A stretch of 64,000 nucleotides of DNA from Sporosarcina sp. ANT_H38 (GCF_008369195.1 NZ_VOBC01000001.1:744001-808000), one strand, 5' to 3'. Positions 26,442 to 34,345 are shown, counted from the first letter of the stretch. Numbers and translations are program-made. The notes: generated from the sequence alone by a model not told the origin.

Positions 26442-27173
26442 ATGAACAAATTTATAAAACCAATATCAGTTTCTTTAATTTTAATGATGATGTTTTCAAT
26501 AACGACATCAGCTTATGCTTTTAATGATGATTATGAAAGCAATGAAGACCACGTGATTGGACAGAAGATTTTCGACGACTCTTGGAAATCCGATTTGGAA
26601 TTCTATATTCCCAGAGATATACCACAAGAACTTTTAGACCCTAATTACTATTCAGAAGATGAAATTATTTACATACCTGAGGAGTACCTGGATCCAAACC
26701 ATCCAGATACACTTTATACAACTTATGATGCATATGGAAACTCTAATGGAGAGAGAATACAAGTGCGTGCAATAGCAGCTGCAGCAGGCGTTTATCTTAT
26801 CCCGGGAATTGGACAAATAGCAATTACTGCGACAGGTGCGGTCATTGTTGGGGGACTAGCAATTAAAGGCGGGTCATACCTCTATAATAAAATATCCGCT
26901 TATTTTAGTGAAAAAACTGCAAAAAAAGCTGCAGAAGAGATTCCGAAAAGTGTGAAATCCTCAGATATGAAGGTAGATCTAAGTAAATTTAAAGATAAAA
27001 ATGGAAATACTCCTGCGGAAAAAAGTAGTGGCACATTTACAAGTGGAAAATGGGTAATCACAAAAGATATCAGTGGTCATATAGGGTATAATGGTAATAA
27101 AAAAGCTTGGAAGATAGGAAATCCAGCACGAAAAGCCTCTCTTGACAAGTCAGGTAATATTATTGATAAGTAG
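26442..27173 (+). CDS. Secreted toxin-like protein
   Basis: 243 residues. A classical signal peptide (1 to about 27, ending T-S-A-Y-A) is followed by an acidic region, a glycine/alanine-rich hydrophobic stretch (about 108-150, A-A-A-A-G-V-Y-L-I-P-G-I-G), a Lys-rich linker, and a compact C-terminal tip with WVITKDISGHIGYNG and WKIGNPARKASLDKSG. The layout (leader, hydrophobic pretoxin stretch, short tip) resembles polymorphic toxins; the W-K...R-x-A-S-L-D-x-x-G ending recalls Ntox21-type tips from memory, which is tentative. AGGAGAGG precedes ATG 26442. The next gene, 16 bases on, would be the immunity gene. AT-rich relative to the core. Confidence 0.6.
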   Translation: MNKFIKPISVSLILMMMFSITTSAYAFNDDYESNEDHVIGQKIFDDSWKSDLEFYIPRDIPQELLDPNYYSEDEIIYIPEEYLDPNHPDTLYTTYDAYGNSNGERIQVRAIAAAAGVYLIPGIGQIAITATGAVIVGGLAIKGGSYLYNKISAYFSEKTAKKAAEEIPKSVKSSDMKVDLSKFKDKNGNTPAEKSSGTFTSGKWVITKDISGHIGYNGNKKAWKIGNPARKASLDKSGNIIDK

Positions 27174-27189
27174 AAGAAAGGATGAGAAT

Positions 27190-27435
27190 ATGAAGAAATT
27201 ATCATTTTTTGATTGGGAAATACATTTACAAGATGATCTAATGGCGGTCACTGATACTATAATGAAACGAATGGTCATTTTGGAAGGCGCACTAGAACTA
27301 ACTGGAATGATTTGGATTGATGAGCACAATGAGATGCAAATTAAACCAACTTGGGATTGTGTGATTTCGATCAATGTGAAAGATATGATTTTAACCATTC
27401 AGCACTCAAGTAATGTTTTTAGTAATAAAGAATAA
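27190..27435 (+). CDS. Candidate immunity protein for the toxin-like gene
   Basis: 81-residue soluble protein starting MKKLSFFDWEIHL, without signal peptide or membrane helix, acidic. ATG 27190 follows GAAAGGATGAGA. It starts 16 bases after the toxin-like stop and is followed by a terminator, so the two form a two-gene unit. I do not recognise the family; the role is inferred only from position, size and predicted cytoplasmic location. Confidence 0.5.
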   Translation: MKKLSFFDWEIHLQDDLMAVTDTIMKRMVILEGALELTGMIWIDEHNEMQIKPTWDCVISINVKDMILTIQHSSNVFSNKE

Positions 27436-27445
27436 GAAATCTAAG

Positions 27446-27480
27446 GCGGCCTATCCTTAAATGGAGTAGCCGCTTTTTTT
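27446..27480 (+). terminator. Terminator after candidate immunity gene
   Basis: GCGGC-CTA-TCC pairs with GGA-GTA-GCCGC, then seven T (27474-27480). Confidence 0.8.
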
Positions 27481-27519
27481 ATATGTTCACAATCGAATTA
27501 CCTAATTGTATTTGCCGCT

Positions 27520-27744
27520 CTAACGATGCTGTTTTGGTTGTTACGTAACACTCATTCACCATGCACTCTAATCAGCGCCTTTTCCACGTTCAACGTGCTT
27601 CTATCTAAATCAATATGGTTTCCACATCAATTCGAACACTTTACTCACACGCAACTCTGTATGCAACCCAAAGTGAATTGGGATAGCAAGGAGATGGCCT
27701 TCTGTTAAGTATTCGGTAATCATTCGAATGCTGTCCGAAGGAAG
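27520..27744 (-). pseudogene. Tyrosine recombinase middle fragment, frameshifted
   Basis: Read on the minus strand: S-D-S-I-R-M-I-T-E-Y-L-T-E-G-H-L-L-A-I-P, then HFGLHTELRVSKVFELMW (the catalytic Arg box, usual form H-T-G-L-R-x-x-E), then after a frameshift HIDLDRSTLNVEKALIRVHGE and a stop. This is the segment that normally precedes the C-terminal part found at 25,810-26,136 on the same strand. Together they suggest one integrase gene split by the toxin module. Confidence 0.65.
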
Positions 27745-27770
27745 TATTTTTAAATCCTTTTCACTATTAT

Positions 27771-27890
27771 TTTACTGTGAAAGTAAAATATGACACGTAT
27801 ACAGGTCCTTTTAATCCACCTCAAGGACCTATAACAATAACCTTTCAAGTAACAACAAAAGGAGTTTCGGTAGTAGAAATTCAAAAGTGA
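27771..27890 (+). pseudogene. Tail of a DUF3888-like secreted protein
   Basis: The open frame reads TVKVKYDTYTGPFNPPQG then ITITFQVTTKGVSVVEIQK and stop. Y-T-G-P-x-N-P-P-x-G and T-I-T-F are typical of the end of small secreted DUF3888 proteins. No start codon or N-terminal part is present. Confidence 0.45.
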
Positions 27891-27932
27891 GTTCTGATAC
27901 AGCATTGTAAATAGTTTAACTAACGGGTGCTT

Positions 27933-28225
27933 GTGCGGCCGAGCCTAGGTTGTATCATATAGCGGGTGGGATTTCCGTCGAGAAAGAACTAGCCATTCAC
28001 TCGTAGCGAGTCTAGGAGGGCTAATGGTAACAGTAGCCTTTAAGCGTAGACAGTTAGGTAGAGGGTCGAAAGCAAATGGTTGAAGGGATTGAGCTCCATA
28101 ATGTTAGTAAATCGAGAGGGCTTTTGCCTTACCTGCGGCAGAAAGCTACATTTTATCCTTCATTAAAGGTAAGAAGGATAAAACCGTGCTGGAGTCAGAG
28201 ACCTTGGCACGTTTCACTTTGATAT
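27933..28225 (+). mobile_element. Truncated group II intron (5' domain I part)
   Basis: Starts GTGCGGCCGAGCC, the GTGCG form of group II intron 5' ends, and continues with a G/A-rich structured RNA-like sequence: hairpin CACTCGTAGCGAGTC, CTAATGGTAACAGTAGCC, GTCGAAAGCAAATGG, GATTGAGCTCCATAATG. This order matches what I recall of domain I of Bacillus group II introns. The reverse transcriptase and domains V and VI are not found before the next gene, so only the 5' part remains. Confidence 0.5.
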
Positions 28226-28327
28226 TTTGCCTTTTTGAAGACTAAATTCGTGCGATTTTTGTCTTTTTCATGTTAAATTAAACAAAGACTTTGTCGAAAA
28301 TCATAAAGAAGGAGTGGATAACAACTT

Positions 28328-28891
28328 GTGAAGAAAATACTGAAATTATTGCTGTTATCCCTCTTTGCATTTGTCGCCTATCAATCTTTCTTATTCATAA
28401 AGGGAAATCCTGGATCATTGGACCAGGTTAAATACGAATTAAATGTAGAGACTCTACCAACTGAACTGCACCCCATTGTAGCTGAGAAAGTGGGGGTTTT
28501 AAAAGAAAAAACAGCAGAAAAAGAGATTAAAATCCTGATCACAGATGATTACCGTTCGTTTGAGGAGCAAGATGAAATTTATGATAAGGGCAGAAGAACT
28601 CCCGGAAAAGTAGTTACTCATTCGGAGGGAGGCGAATCCTATCACAACTTTGGCCTTGCAGTCGATTTTGCTCTTCAGCTTGAGAATGGTAATGTGATCT
28701 GGGATATTGAATATGATGGGAACGGAAATGGTCAATCAGACTGGTTTGAGGCTGCAGAAATTGCAAAGGAGCTGGGCTTTCAATGGGGAGGAGACTGGCG
28801 CGAATTTAAAGATTATCCTCATCTTCAGATGGATTTTGGCTTAACCATTAACAATCTGCAAGAAGGAAAACGTCCCCAAATACCCAGCTAA
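28328..28891 (+). CDS. cwlK: CwlK-like L-Ala-D-Glu peptidase (M15C)
   Basis: Cell-wall peptidase of 187 residues that cuts the L-Ala-gamma-D-Glu bond in B. subtilis CwlK. N-terminal membrane/signal segment (about 5-24) anchors or exports it. Zinc site: S-Y-H-N-F-G-L-A-V-D-F (His about 105, Asp about 112) and D-Y-P-H-L-Q-M (His about 166); TDDYRSFEEQ and WGGDW are also conserved. GTG 28328 is the only start after an upstream in-frame stop, with GGAG 13 bases away. It lies in the accessory region and could be cargo. Confidence 0.85.
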   Translation: MKKILKLLLLSLFAFVAYQSFLFIKGNPGSLDQVKYELNVETLPTELHPIVAEKVGVLKEKTAEKEIKILITDDYRSFEEQDEIYDKGRRTPGKVVTHSEGGESYHNFGLAVDFALQLENGNVIWDIEYDGNGNGQSDWFEAAEIAKELGFQWGGDWREFKDYPHLQMDFGLTINNLQEGKRPQIPS

Positions 28892-28949
28892 TAACAGAGG
28901 GCACTGAAAAACGTTCGGTTTTTAAAGAATCTTAATAGCCATACCAAAT

Positions 28950-28998
28950 ATAGACGACTTTAAAATTCAAAAATGTGAATTTTGAGTCGTCTATTTTT
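28950..28998 (+). terminator. Terminator after cwlK
   Basis: ATAGACGACT (28950-28959) pairs with AGTCGTCTAT (28985-28994), continued by AAAATTCA/TGAATTTT, then a T run. Confidence 0.8.
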
Positions 28999-29033
28999 GG
29001 TCAAAAGTCTATATAGACCATTCACTAAGAAAC

Positions 29034-29182
29034 GGTTGTTTTATGATAAAAACGTGATTGAAAAACAGTATGGTGAAGGAGAATTGGATACAATCATGGG
29101 AAGGTTTTGGGATTATAAACACAGCTATGGATTATCACATGAAATAAACTCAGCTTTACTAGAGGCTAAAGTTATGTCTTAA
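29034..29182 (+). pseudogene. Unrecognised gene fragment
   Basis: An open frame ends with E-K-Q-Y-G-E-G-E-L-D-T-I-M-G-R-F-W-D-Y-K and then a helical tail L-S-H-E-I-N-S-A-L-L-E-A-K-V-M-S. It overlaps the cwlK terminator upstream and has no credible start, so it is probably the 3' end of a lost gene. Family not recognised. Confidence 0.35.
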
Positions 29183-29344
29183 TAACATATTCCCCATTTC
29201 ATGAATATTTCCATTGACCACATGCCTCCTTCTTCAATCGACAAGTAAACTCACTTCACAAGAAGCTACAATTGGTTTATAACAGGAAGTATAAAGAAAT
29301 ATCGAGAAGTGGTACATATCTAATTAATCGTGAATAAACGGCGC

Positions 29345-29480
29345 TGTTACACGTTCAGCTCTGCAATACGCAGCATCTGTTGCAGCAACTTTCTTGACTA
29401 CTGAAGCAGTAGTTGCGGATATTCCTGAACCAGCTGGTATGGCTGGCGGAATGCCTGATATGGGCGGCATGATGTAATAA
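29345..29480 (+). pseudogene. Fragment of groEL 3' end
   Basis: The frame reads [17 protein letters not shown], then [18 protein letters not shown] and the hallmark G-M-P-D-M-G-G-M-M tail with TAA. Only the last 45 or so codons of groEL are present; nothing upstream continues it. A hairpin (29,478-29,524) follows. 3' ends of housekeeping genes are used as att sites by islands, and groEL is one reported target in S. aureus islands, so this may be an old att remnant. Confidence 0.8.
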
Positions 29481-29526
29481 CTTCTTACCACCCTTGATAT
29501 GTAAGGGTTTGTGAGAAGGTTATTCA
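29478..29526 (+). terminator. Hairpin after the groEL fragment
   Basis: AATAACTTCTTACC-ACCCTT pairs with AAGGGT-TTGTGAGAAGGTTATT across a short loop. No long T run. It may be the original groEL terminator carried along. Confidence 0.55.
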
Positions 29527-29719
29527 TGAAATACTAACTTTTTGCTAACTTTCGGTAATCGAAATAAATTAATAATGAGTTTTTATAAAAGACCTTTCGT
29601 TCCTTCATTGGTTTGGGGTTTTTTTCGTTTTTACTGCATGGAGCCTTTTAGTACAACCAAATATGCTAGAAAAATCATAAAATATACTAGTTGTAATAAT
29701 AAAGGAGGTTTATTTGATT

Positions 29720-30703
29720 ATGAACTCATATATTTGGGTGGATAATCAACCCATAAAAACAAGCTATCTTATGCAAAATGGACACGTAATGATTCCTGTC
29801 TTATTTTTTAAGCATACAGGCGCATCGGTAGATTGGAATACCAAGTATCAATCTGTGGATATAGAAAGACATAACATCGTGTCCTTTCCGTCAGAAAAGA
29901 ATTACATGGATTATTATATTAGGAAATCGCGCAAGTGGAAACGCGACAAGATTGCTGCAACTATCACTTCCCTCGGATCAGGAACTTATATTCCATTAGT
30001 AACTACAGCTCAGAAAATGGGCATGAAAGTAACGTATGATGTAAGTAAGAACAGAATGTTTATTCAAACTAATACACCGGCTGATGAAAAGCCTGTGGTT
30101 TATCATTCTGGTAATACAACTGAAAAGAAGATAGCACTAACATTTGATGATGGCCCGGATAACATATATACTGCGAAAATATTAGACATTCTCAGCGAAA
30201 AGGGAGTGCAGGCAACTTTCTTTGTTTTAGGCCAACAGGTTAAATATTTTCCGGATTTTGCAAAGCGCATAGTGAGTGACGGACACACAATTGCAAATCA
30301 TACATGGAATCATCCTGAACTTTCCAAATTAACTACTGCAGACGTCATTCAACAAGTGAAATCTACTACCAAAGAAATTGAGACAGTAACAGGGGTGAAA
30401 ACAGATTTATTTAGACCTCCCTATGGCGACTATACAGCAGCAGATCTTAGAGTTTTACAAGAGCGTGGTTACAAGTCAGTTCTGTGGTCAGTGGATACTA
30501 AAGATTTTAGTGGTAACTCAGCTAAAGATATTTTAGCAATTGTGCACAGAGATAAATCACCAGGTGGAATCGTGTTACAGCATAATTTTCAACCATTAGA
30601 CCGTAGATTAGATGGTACTGTAGAGGCACTGCCTCAAATTATTGACCAGTTACGTAAAGAAGGATATGAATTTGTAACAGTGGACAATCTTATTAAGTGT
30701 TAA
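29720..30703 (+). CDS. Polysaccharide deacetylase (NodB) with stalk domain, no signal peptide
   Basis: 327 residues. The N-terminal half looks like a copper-amine-oxidase-N type stalk domain (Y-I-W-V-D-N-Q-P-I to about 115). The NodB domain follows with TFDDGP (about 139), H-T-W-N-H-P (metal His pair), RPPYG, LWSVDTKDF and VLQHN. All catalytic marks are intact, so N-acetyl groups of peptidoglycan or another glycan are likely substrates. No signal peptide or membrane helix precedes it, which is odd for this secreted family and suggests a lost 5' end. ATG 29720 follows AAAGGAGGT. Confidence 0.82.
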   Translation: MNSYIWVDNQPIKTSYLMQNGHVMIPVLFFKHTGASVDWNTKYQSVDIERHNIVSFPSEKNYMDYYIRKSRKWKRDKIAATITSLGSGTYIPLVTTAQKMGMKVTYDVSKNRMFIQTNTPADEKPVVYHSGNTTEKKIALTFDDGPDNIYTAKILDILSEKGVQATFFVLGQQVKYFPDFAKRIVSDGHTIANHTWNHPELSKLTTADVIQQVKSTTKEIETVTGVKTDLFRPPYGDYTAADLRVLQERGYKSVLWSVDTKDFSGNSAKDILAIVHRDKSPGGIVLQHNFQPLDRRLDGTVEALPQIIDQLRKEGYEFVTVDNLIKC

Positions 30704-30715
30704 CTAATAGTGTTC

Positions 30716-30744
30716 CTCTTCTTGTTTTTAAGAAGAGTTTTTTT
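30716..30744 (+). terminator. Terminator after deacetylase
   Basis: CTCTTCTT (30716-30723) pairs with AAGAAGAG (30730-30737), then seven T. Confidence 0.85.
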
Positions 30745-30757
30745 ATATCTTAACAAA

Positions 30758-31756
30758 ATGATTTATATGGTAACGAGTGTGTTAGTTTTGAAAAGAACAT
30801 TGCGCTGGTTCAAGGCGAGCTGTCTCTCTTATCGGAAGAAACCAAGGCTTTTAAAATTTGCATATCAAGACTTTTTAGCAAACAGAAAGGTTAAGAAAAC
30901 AACGCAGACGAATATTGGAAACTATGAGAAGACGTTAGGGCTGTTTATAGACCATTGCTTGAAATTGGTGTCTTTTAACATTGAAGAGGTAACACAAAGT
31001 CATGTACGCAGTTACCTAGTTGATTGTCAGGAGAGAGGGAATAAGCCAGGTACAATTAATACAAAAATCATGAGAATCTGAGCGTTCTACAATTATCTTA
31101 TCGAAGAAAAAATAGTAAGTGAAAACATGGCTCTTAAAGTGAAGTTACAAAAAGAAGATGTGAAGATTGATGTGTTTACGGATGAACAGATTTATCAAAT
31201 GTTAGCTTACTATCGGAGTTTAAGACGTAAGGAGAAAAGTTACTTCAGTTGCCGTGGTTACTTGTTAATAATGCTCTTACTTGGCACGGGAGTCAGGCGG
31301 AAAGAGGCAATAAATCTCAAATGGTCAGATATTGATATGCCAAATGTAACAATGAGTATTCATGGTAAAAACCGTCAATATGAAACAGTCTTTATGACTG
31401 AAAAACTTGTTAAGGAACTTTCTGTGTATAAGGTGTTCAGTAAGAATTTCTTTGGTGTGGAGAATGATTATGTATTCTTAAATCGTGATAACACTCCCAT
31501 TACAGACAACTCCATTATGTTGGTGTTTAAGAACTTACAGAACCACATGGATTTTAAGGATGTGAGAGTGAGTCCACATACTTTTAGACATACGTTTTGT
31601 CATCGACTTGCAATGAGCGGTATGTCTGCATTTGCAATACAGAAGATGATGCGCCATAAGAATATCAACGTGACCATGCGCTACGTAGCAATGTGGGGGA
31701 ATGAATTGAAAGAGCAAAATGATAAGCATAATCCGTTAAACAATTTGGATATATGA
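30758..31756 (+). pseudogene. XerC/D-like tyrosine recombinase with in-frame stop
   Basis: One reading frame interrupted by TGA at 31,079-31,081 (K-I-M-R-I, stop, A-F-Y-N-Y-L-I-E-E). N-terminal SAM-like domain before and just after the stop, then the catalytic domain: LLGTGVRRKEAINLKW, HTFRHTFCHRLA, MMRHKNINVTMRYVAM (nucleophile Tyr). All catalytic residues R-H-R-H-Y can be found, so the loss may be a single CGA-to-TGA change. The 5' region has no clear ribosome binding site. Confidence 0.82.
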
Positions 31757-32157
31757 ACTAGAGGGCGGCGAAAAGCTGTACTTTTTGTTTATAGGAATTA
31801 GAAGTTGAAGAAGTAGCGAAGGACTTGGGAGAGTACCTATAAGTGTCGTTGATACAAATAATAAAGTTCTATTCGATTGGCGTTTAATTGGTAAAGTTTT
31901 TTGGTTGAAATAGAAACAGTGAGTTAAAGCAAAGTAGACATTGATACAGATTCTTCTATGAAGATATATGAGTGATAGGAGAATGTTTGGATAAGCTTCT
32001 GCTGTTGTAGCAATTCATTAGAGCCAAGTTATGCAGCCCGTTGAATGAAATGAAATTATAAATCAATGTCACAACTTGAATAAATGGATTGTAGGATAAG
32101 GAGACAGTTATGATATGGTTGAAATAAATCGTTGGATGTAGGTTAAATGAAAAGAAT
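31757..32157. other. 401-bp gap with gene debris
   Basis: Short open tails such as E-L-E-V-E-E-V-A-K-D-L-G-E-Y-L (ending about 31,842) and V-D-T-N-N-K-V-L-F-D-W-R-L-I-G-K (ending about 31,913) suggest decayed genes. None is recognised. No terminator or promoter stands out. Confidence 0.3.
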
Positions 32158-32441
32158 ATGACAATTCTTGAGCTTATTCAGAAGGGCTATACTTTAAGAG
32201 AGATAACTGGAAAGATGGGTATCGATAACTCTAACATTTCAAAACGGTTAAACACCATATGTATGAATACTGTTAAAGAATATGAATTAAAAATACGTAA
32301 GGAAGAATCTAAAAGGTATAAAGCATACTTTAAGAATTGTACAAAGTGTAATGAATTTTTACCTGAGTCAGCAAAGTTTTTTTATATGATAAAAGTAATC
32401 AATGTTATAAAAGTTCGTGTAAGAAATGTAGAAAAGGATGA
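32158..32441 (+). pseudogene. HTH plus zinc-ribbon phage-type protein, frameshifted
   Basis: Starts MTILELIQKGYTLREITGKM with a helix-turn-helix (about 9-32, G-I-D-N-S-N-I-S-K-R). Then C-T-K-C-N-E-F-L-P-E-S-A-K-F-F in frame 1; the natural continuation D-K-S-N-Q-C-Y-K-S-S-C-K-K-C-R-K-G and TGA is in another frame after a seven-T run near 32,378-32,384. The rejoined product has a four-Cys ribbon of the sort common in phage proteins. The uncorrected frame runs on to 32,481 through a terminator. Confidence 0.55.
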
Positions 32442-32462
32442 GCTTATGGCTCATCCTTTTTT
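32432..32462 (+). terminator. Terminator after the HTH/zinc-ribbon relic
   Basis: AAAAGGATGAG (32432-32442) pairs with CTCATCCTTTT (32450-32460), then TT. It overlaps the last codons. Confidence 0.8.
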
Positions 32463-32565
32463 GTTTCGTAAATTTTATTAAAATAAATAGAACAAAAAGT
32501 ACCGCAAAGTATTGTTCTTACCATCTTAAAGGATGAAGGCTATTTTTGATGGTGGTGATGCAAAT

Positions 32566-32938
32566 ATGGGTTCATTTAGCTCCTCTGCTTTCCAACATCA
32601 ACCTACATTTGAGTTTCTTCACGACACCTTTATTACCCAGTTTAAAGATAGAACCTTATTAAAGAGAGAACAAGAGAGGAGTAATTAAAATTAATGAAAA
32701 GATTTTTGTAAAGGTACAGAATAGGCTAATCACTGAAAATGGAGGATCACATATCTCTATAGATGGTTTATATCTATATGTACTTATTAATTCGCAACTG
32801 AATATCGAGAAAGCGTTTGCTACTAACAGAGATGTTTTGATTCAACAGCTACAAGGGATATATGGGGCTAAGCGAAGTACTATTGTTACAAAACTGAATG
32901 GTGCATTGGTAGAAATATTGGAAAAGACACCAAAATAA
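32566..32938 (+). pseudogene. Two overlapping fragments, possible replication-type protein
   Basis: From ATG 32,566 a 40-residue frame (MGSFSSSAFQHQPTFEFLHD, ending R-E-Q-E-R-S-N) stops at 32,688. In another frame, with no ATG, K-I-N-E-K-I-F-V-K-V-Q-N-R-L-I-T-E-N-G-G runs on to I-L-E-K-T-P-K and TAA at 32,936-32,938. The second part has a winged-helix feel, as in plasmid or phage replication proteins, but I cannot name a family. No intact gene. Confidence 0.35.
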
Positions 32939-33080
32939 ACTAACGGGAGAAATCAAAAGGGTAAAATTACCCTTAAATACAAGGTCGCTTTTTTCGTTTG
33001 ACGAATTAAAGAGGTATTCGTCTAAAGAAGAACGAATTAAGAATAATGTTCTGTTCATCTCCAATTAACAAGTGGGGTAG

Positions 33081-33100
33081 TTGACAATTAAGACTTAATT
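33081..33100 (+). promoter_or_regulatory. Promoter -35 with palindromic operator before SDR gene
   Basis: A perfect TTGACA (33081-33086) is followed at once by AATTAAG-A-CTTAATT, a perfect 7-1-7 palindrome (33086-33100). The -10 is unclear (TTTTGTAAT region near 33,105-33,112). The overlap suggests repressor control of the SDR gene. Confidence 0.5.
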
Positions 33101-33127
33101 TTACTTTTGTAATGGAGGAATATTATA

Positions 33128-33901
33128 ATGAGACAATTAAAAGGGAAAATCGCTATTGTTACGGGGGTAAGCCGCCTGAAAGGGATTGGAGCGGCTATTT
33201 GTAAGGAGTTAGCTGAAACGGGTCATCATATATTTTTTACCTATTGGACGGAATATGATAAAGAAATGCCTTGGAGCATTGATTTAGATGAGCCAATGAA
33301 ATTAAAGGAAGAATTAATTAAAAAAGGTGTAGAGGTATCATGCATGGAGTTGGATTTAACTCAATATGATGCTCCTGAACAACTGATAAATAGAGTTTCT
33401 GAACAACTTGGTTCTCCTGATATCTTGATAAATAACGCAGCATATTCAACTAACAATGATTTTACTAATTTAACAGCTGAGGAATTAGATAAACATTACA
33501 TGGTAAATATTCGTGCAACGACGCTATTAAGTAGTAAATTTGCTCAAAACTTTGATAAAAAGTCCGGTGGGAGGATAGTCAATATTACTTCAGGCCAATT
33601 TCAAGGACCAATGCCTGGTGAATTAGCCTATGCAACAACAAAGGGAGCAGTCGATGCTTTAACTATCACATTGTCGGCTGAAGTAGCTTCTTTAGGAATA
33701 ACGGTAAATGCAATAAATCCAGGTCCAACAGATACAGGGTGGATGACAGAGGAAATAAAAAATGAATTAACACCGATGTTTCCTTTCGGGAGAGTAGGAG
33801 AACCGAAGGATGTCGCAAAAATGATTAAATTTCTAGTGAGTGAAGAAGCGGATTGGATTACAGGCCAGATTATTCATTCAGAAGGCGGATTTAAAAGATA
33901 A
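33128..33901 (+). CDS. SDR-family oxidoreductase (FabG-like)
   Basis: NAD(P)-dependent short-chain dehydrogenase, 257 residues. Nucleotide loop T-G-V-S-R-L-K-G-I-G-A-A (about 12-23, with an extra L-K), NNA near 99, catalytic Ser in N-I-T-S-G (about 146), Y-A-T-T-K near 162-166, and NPGPTDTGWM. Substrate unknown; 3-oxoacyl-ACP reductase-like by sequence. ATG 33128 follows TGGAGGAATATTATA. Single gene in the accessory region with its own palindrome-bearing promoter. Confidence 0.85.
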   Translation: MRQLKGKIAIVTGVSRLKGIGAAICKELAETGHHIFFTYWTEYDKEMPWSIDLDEPMKLKEELIKKGVEVSCMELDLTQYDAPEQLINRVSEQLGSPDILINNAAYSTNNDFTNLTAEELDKHYMVNIRATTLLSSKFAQNFDKKSGGRIVNITSGQFQGPMPGELAYATTKGAVDALTITLSAEVASLGITVNAINPGPTDTGWMTEEIKNELTPMFPFGRVGEPKDVAKMIKFLVSEEADWITGQIIHSEGGFKR

Positions 33902-34029
33902 ATTAAACTAAAAAAGGCTCTGGTTTTAGAAACTTATCGCTCTAATTGATTTCAATATATCAAATTGCTAGGGATATGTATGGTGGCAGTAGATTATCAC
34001 AAAAGACGTTTACAGGATTGGAATTAATA

Positions 34030-34345
34030 TATATAGTGCCGTTTTTGAGATTCTTTTTCAAAAGCTGAATGCGGTGTTTTTCTATGTGTTGATTATAGAC
34101 GTGATTAGTTGTGTCTGCCATTGAATGTTAGAACTTTTGTACCGTAGAAGCCCTTAATCCCCGCATATATTTATCGGCGCTTGTTCGACCGGCAGTGTAA
34201 CTCTATCCAAGTCAATATGCATAGACCTAAACACTTGAAAAGCGTAAAATAAAAAAACACTTTCTAAGCAGTAACTTAGAGAGTGAGCGATACAATGGGA
34301 GAACCCGAGTTGAAAGGTCATTTTTAGTGTTCGCCAGATAGCCAT
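34030..34345 (-). pseudogene. Tyrosine recombinase relic
   Basis: On the minus strand T-F-Q-L-G-F then F-Q-V-F-R-S-M-H-I-D-L-D-R-V-T-L-P-V-E-Q-A-P-I resembles the middle part of the relic at 27,520-27,744 (H-I-D-L-D-R-S-T-L-N-V-E-K-A-L-I). Farther on, M-A-D-T-T-N-H-V-Y-N-Q-H-I-E-K-H-R recalls the region around the nucleophile Tyr of such integrases. Large parts are missing and the frame is broken. Confidence 0.5.

Noticed and set aside
29542..29745. 67-residue open frame upstream of the deacetylase
   Set aside because: No ribosome binding site, composition of intergenic DNA, and it overlaps the deacetylase start.
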